Shown here piece after piece: positions 61,553 to 64,000 of a stretch of 64,000 nucleotides of DNA. Every line of letters begins with the position of its first letter. Positions within the stretch are counted from its first letter, which is position 1. A program made the translations under genes and the position numbers. The stretch is from Sphingomonas natans (GTDB lineage: Bacteria; Pseudomonadota; Alphaproteobacteria; Sphingomonadales; Sphingomonadaceae). Location of the stretch: the NCBI RefSeq assembly GCF_030546695.1, contig NZ_JAUOTP010000009.1:62001-126000 (forward strand), in the 5' to 3' direction. The notes below the pieces were generated by a model, which searched no databases, was not told the DNA's origin, and was given only the letters and a program-made list of their open reading frames with translations.

Positions 61553-62641
61553 ATGCGCATTTTGATCACCGGAAATATGGGCTATGTCGGTCCAGTCGTC
61601 GTCGCCCATCTTCACGAGACGATGCCAGATGCCGAACTGATCGGCTACGATACTGGCTTCTATGCGGCCAACCTCATCAACGCCCGACCACTGCCCGAGC
61701 ATGTGCTTGCGAGGCAGGAGTTCGGAGATATCCGCGATCTGCCGGCGCGGCTTCTGTCGGGCGTGGACGCGATCGTGCACCTCGCCGCCATATCAAACGA
61801 CCCAATGGGGCAGCGGTTTGAGGACGAGACCATCGAAATAAACCAGTCTGCAAGTGTGCGGCTGGCGCAGCTGGCCGCGGACGCGGGGGTTGGCAGCTTC
61901 GTATTCGCTTCTAGTTGCAGCATTTACGGATTCGCCGAAGGCGAGCCGCGGCGCGAAGAGGATGATCTTAATCCGTTGACCGCTTATGCGCGTTCGAAAG
62001 TTGGGACCGAGCGGGCACTCGCTCGTCTCGATAATGCAGCCGGGATGACGATCACCTGCCTGCGCTTTGCCACCGCCTGCGGCGCGTCGCCCCGCTTGCG
62101 CCTCGATCTTGTTTTGAACGATTTCGTGGCGTCGGCGCTGCTCAACGGCGAGATCAAAGTCCTGAGCGATGGGACGCCATGGCGGCCGCTCATCGACGTT
62201 GCCGACATGGCGCGCGCCGTTGAATGGGCAGTCCTGCGCCGGCCGGAGCGGGGTGGGCGCTTTCTAGCGGTTAACACAGGGAGCGACTCTTCTAATCGGC
62301 AGGTCGCGACGCTCGCTCGCGCGGTCGCCGATATCGTGACGCACACCACAATCTCGATCAACAGCGACGCTCCACCGGACAAGCGATCTTATCAGGTCGA
62401 TTTTGGGCTGTTTCGCGCGCTCGCGCCCAATCACCAGCCCCGAGTGGATCTAAGCGTTTCGATAGCTGCGCTGCTGACCGACCTGATTGCCTCGCGCCTG
62501 CCAGAGCCTGTGCTGCGGGCAACCACAGTCAGGCTGCGCAATCTTGAAGAGCATCTCGACACCGGGCGGATCGGCGACGATCTACGCTGGCGCTCGCGCG
62601 CCCAGCTGGAAACAATGGACGCAAGGCTCGCGGTGCAATGA
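61553..62641 (+). CDS. NAD-dependent sugar epimerase/dehydratase (extended SDR)
   Basis: A 362-residue extended SDR. NAD site MRILITGNMGYVGPVVVAHL, then VDAIVHLAAISNDPMG, active site SSCSIYGFAEGEP with Y-x3-K in TAYARSKVGTE, and PWRPLIDVADMARAVEWAVL. It does not look like the RfbG-type CDP-glucose dehydratase (which begins VLVTGHTGFKGSW) but like the epimerase/ketoreductase SDRs that accompany TylCIII-like methyltransferases. It probably reduces or epimerises C4 at the end of the pathway. The stop overlaps the next gene by four bases. Confidence 0.88.
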   Translation: MRILITGNMGYVGPVVVAHLHETMPDAELIGYDTGFYAANLINARPLPEHVLARQEFGDIRDLPARLLSGVDAIVHLAAISNDPMGQRFEDETIEINQSASVRLAQLAADAGVGSFVFASSCSIYGFAEGEPRREEDDLNPLTAYARSKVGTERALARLDNAAGMTITCLRFATACGASPRLRLDLVLNDFVASALLNGEIKVLSDGTPWRPLIDVADMARAVEWAVLRRPERGGRFLAVNTGSDSSNRQVATLARAVADIVTHTTISINSDAPPDKRSYQVDFGLFRALAPNHQPRVDLSVSIAALLTDLIASRLPEPVLRATTVRLRNLEEHLDTGRIGDDLRWRSRAQLETMDARLAVQ

Positions 62642-63954
62642 GCGACGGCAATATCGTGATCCTCGGCGGTGGCATGGCAGGCTTCGGTGCTGCCAATCAG
62701 CTGTTTGAGATGGGCATCAAGCCGCGCATGTTTGAACAGCGTGCGCGCCCCGGGGGCCTCACGTCGAGCTTTGATCATGGCGACGGCTTCATATTCGACG
62801 AAGGAGTCCACATTTCGTTTAGCAAAAGCGAGCGCGTGAAGGACATATTTAGCCAGTCGGTCGGCGGAGACGTGAATATCGGACGCGTCTATTGCAACAA
62901 CTATTGGCGTGGGCACTGGATAAAGCATCCGGCGCAGGTCAATCTTCATGGCCTACCGGTCGACCTTGTCGTTGACTGCATCAGTGACTTCGTCAGGGCG
63001 CAAGCGAAAGAGCCACAGCCGGTCGACAACTATCACGATTGGCTGATCGCAACCTACGGGCCGACCTTCGCTGAGACGTTTCCCATGGTTTATACGCGCA
63101 AATACCATACGACGGATGCCAGCAACATGACGACCGACTGGCTGGGTCCCCGTCTTTATCGCCCGGAGCTCGGTGAGGTGTTGCACGGCGCACTAGAACA
63201 TGAACCCCTAGACGTGTTCTACGTTGATGAATTTCGTTATCCTTCGCATGGCGGCTTCGAGGCGTTTATGCGAAGCATGATTTCGAAGGCGGATGTCTAT
63301 TGCAGCCATCGGGTAACGTCTATCGATCCGCTGCGCCGTCAAATCAGCTTTGCTGATGGATCGTCGACGGAATATGGCTCCCTTATTTCGTCCTTGCCGC
63401 TGCCAATACTGGCGAAGCTCGTCCGTGGCGCCCCCGCCGACGTGCTCGATGCTGCAAACCGGCTCGCTTGCTCGCAGTGCGTCGTCGTCAACATCGGCCT
63501 GAATCGTCCGATAAATAGCAGGGCTCAATGGTCGTACTTCTACGACGAAGATATTCCGTTCGCTCGCGTGAGCTATCGCAACGCTCTTTCGCCTTATTCG
63601 ACGCCGCCCGGCTGCGGTGCTTTGCAGGCGGAAATATACTTCAGCGAAAAATATCGGCCGTTTCGCGGTGCCCCCGAAGAGCAGATCGATCCAGCTATCG
63701 ATGCTCTTATCCGCTGTGGAATTGTGGCAGACCGGAGCGAAATCATTCACCGGAGTGCAACTTGGTTGCCTTATGCCAATGTCATTTTTGATCATGAGCG
63801 AAAGCCCGCCCTAGAGACCGTGCAGGCGTTCGTTGCAGATGTTGGAATTGCTTCATGTGGCCGCTTTGGCCAATGGGGCTATATCTGGACTGACGCAGCT
63901 CTGCTGAGTGGTGAACAGGCGGCACGGCGGATTGTGAAGGCGCGGGCCGCATGA
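62638..63954 (+). CDS. FAD-dependent amine-oxidase/UGM-like oxidoreductase
   Basis: A 438-residue protein. FAD site IVILGGGMAGFGAANQLFEM, then EQRARPGGLTSSFDHGDGFI with FDEGVHI, and a terminal FAD motif CGRFGQWGYIWTDAALLSGE. The central region (HDWLIATYGPTFAETFPMVY, RKYHTTDASNMTTDWLGPRL) resembles the protoporphyrinogen-oxidase/UDP-galactopyranose-mutase-like proteins in surface-polysaccharide clusters. Reaction unknown; a sugar desaturation, oxidation or ring rearrangement is possible. Coupled to both neighbours (ATGA overlaps). Confidence 0.78.
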   Translation: MSDGNIVILGGGMAGFGAANQLFEMGIKPRMFEQRARPGGLTSSFDHGDGFIFDEGVHISFSKSERVKDIFSQSVGGDVNIGRVYCNNYWRGHWIKHPAQVNLHGLPVDLVVDCISDFVRAQAKEPQPVDNYHDWLIATYGPTFAETFPMVYTRKYHTTDASNMTTDWLGPRLYRPELGEVLHGALEHEPLDVFYVDEFRYPSHGGFEAFMRSMISKADVYCSHRVTSIDPLRRQISFADGSSTEYGSLISSLPLPILAKLVRGAPADVLDAANRLACSQCVVVNIGLNRPINSRAQWSYFYDEDIPFARVSYRNALSPYSTPPGCGALQAEIYFSEKYRPFRGAPEEQIDPAIDALIRCGIVADRSEIIHRSATWLPYANVIFDHERKPALETVQAFVADVGIASCGRFGQWGYIWTDAALLSGEQAARRIVKARAA

Positions 63955-64000
63955 CAGCGGATTCACGCTCGCCGTTGGCAGTGATTGTAACGCCTGTTTA
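63951..64000 (+). CDS. Start of a further gene, possibly a glycosyltransferase (3' end outside window)
   Basis: Only 16 codons are seen, opening with an ATGA overlap on the FAD protein. MTADSRSPLAVIVTPV resembles the first strand of GT-A glycosyltransferases (xVIxPVYN), but too little is present to be sure. Confidence 0.4.
   Translation, partial: MTADSRSPLAVIVTPV

Overview
The window reads as a high-GC alphaproteobacterial chromosome, most likely a sphingomonad. The clues are the MucR-type regulator, the TonB receptor and Tat-sulfatase locus, the sphingomonad-style exopolysaccharide genes and the codon use. The genus is inference. No rRNA, tRNA, CRISPR array or intact insertion sequence was found.

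Region 1 (1-13.3 kb) is the distal part of a contractile injection system (phage-tail-like) operon on the + strand. It holds the end of one baseplate J-like gene, a second large baseplate protein, a tail protein with a beta-helix-like C-terminus, a 1222-residue DUF6519/beta-helix protein, a protein with four PASTA repeats, and a DUF4157 (eCIS core domain) protein with an unrecognised C-terminus and a small downstream partner. A sigma-54 activator of the PspF type converges on it. Sheath, tube and ATPase genes would lie left of the window.

Region 2 (13.6-19.9 kb) starts with a small gene and a low-GC gene broken by one in-frame TGA. Then comes a tightly coupled operon of seven or eight genes: two unknown proteins, a small membrane protein, an endolysin-like peptidoglycan hydrolase without a signal peptide, a secreted SH3 protein, a lipoprotein, a helical protein and a 57-residue Cys-containing peptide. 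Gene order and content suggest a lysis or release cassette, possibly for the neighbouring injection system. This is the best candidate for an undescribed system.

Region 3 (19.9-28.4 kb) is sparse and regulatory: LuxR solo, PhyH dioxygenase and GntR on the - strand; a frameshifted DUF6499/DUF2285 regulator; a membrane-tethered LuxR-type HTH protein; a small membrane protein; a MarR-like regulator; and a MucR-like regulator.

Region 4 (28.5-39.9 kb) is carbohydrate metabolism: class I fructose-1,6-bisphosphatase, a GT-C-like membrane glycosyltransferase, periplasmic trehalase, a frameshifted esterase, a TonB-dependent receptor with two Tat-exported sulfatases, and the 5' remnant of a GH92-like glycosidase.

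Region 5 (40.2-64 kb) is an exopolysaccharide locus. A + strand block carries an acyltransferase, a phosphoglycosyl transferase, a polysaccharide export protein and a GT4. A - strand operon carries an outer-membrane barrel, a Wzc-like kinase, GT4, a clan GH-A glycosidase, a ligase/polymerase-like protein, GT2 and GT4. A second + strand block carries GT32, a 2OG-Fe oxygenase, an L-2-hydroxyglutarate oxidase-like protein, a CDP-sugar pathway (cytidylyltransferase, 3,5-epimerase, DUF4910 peptidase-like protein, sugar C-methyltransferase, SDR epimerase), an FAD amine-oxidase-like protein and the start of another gene. Together they would make, modify, polymerise and export a polysaccharide bearing an unusual, possibly C-methyl-branched sugar.
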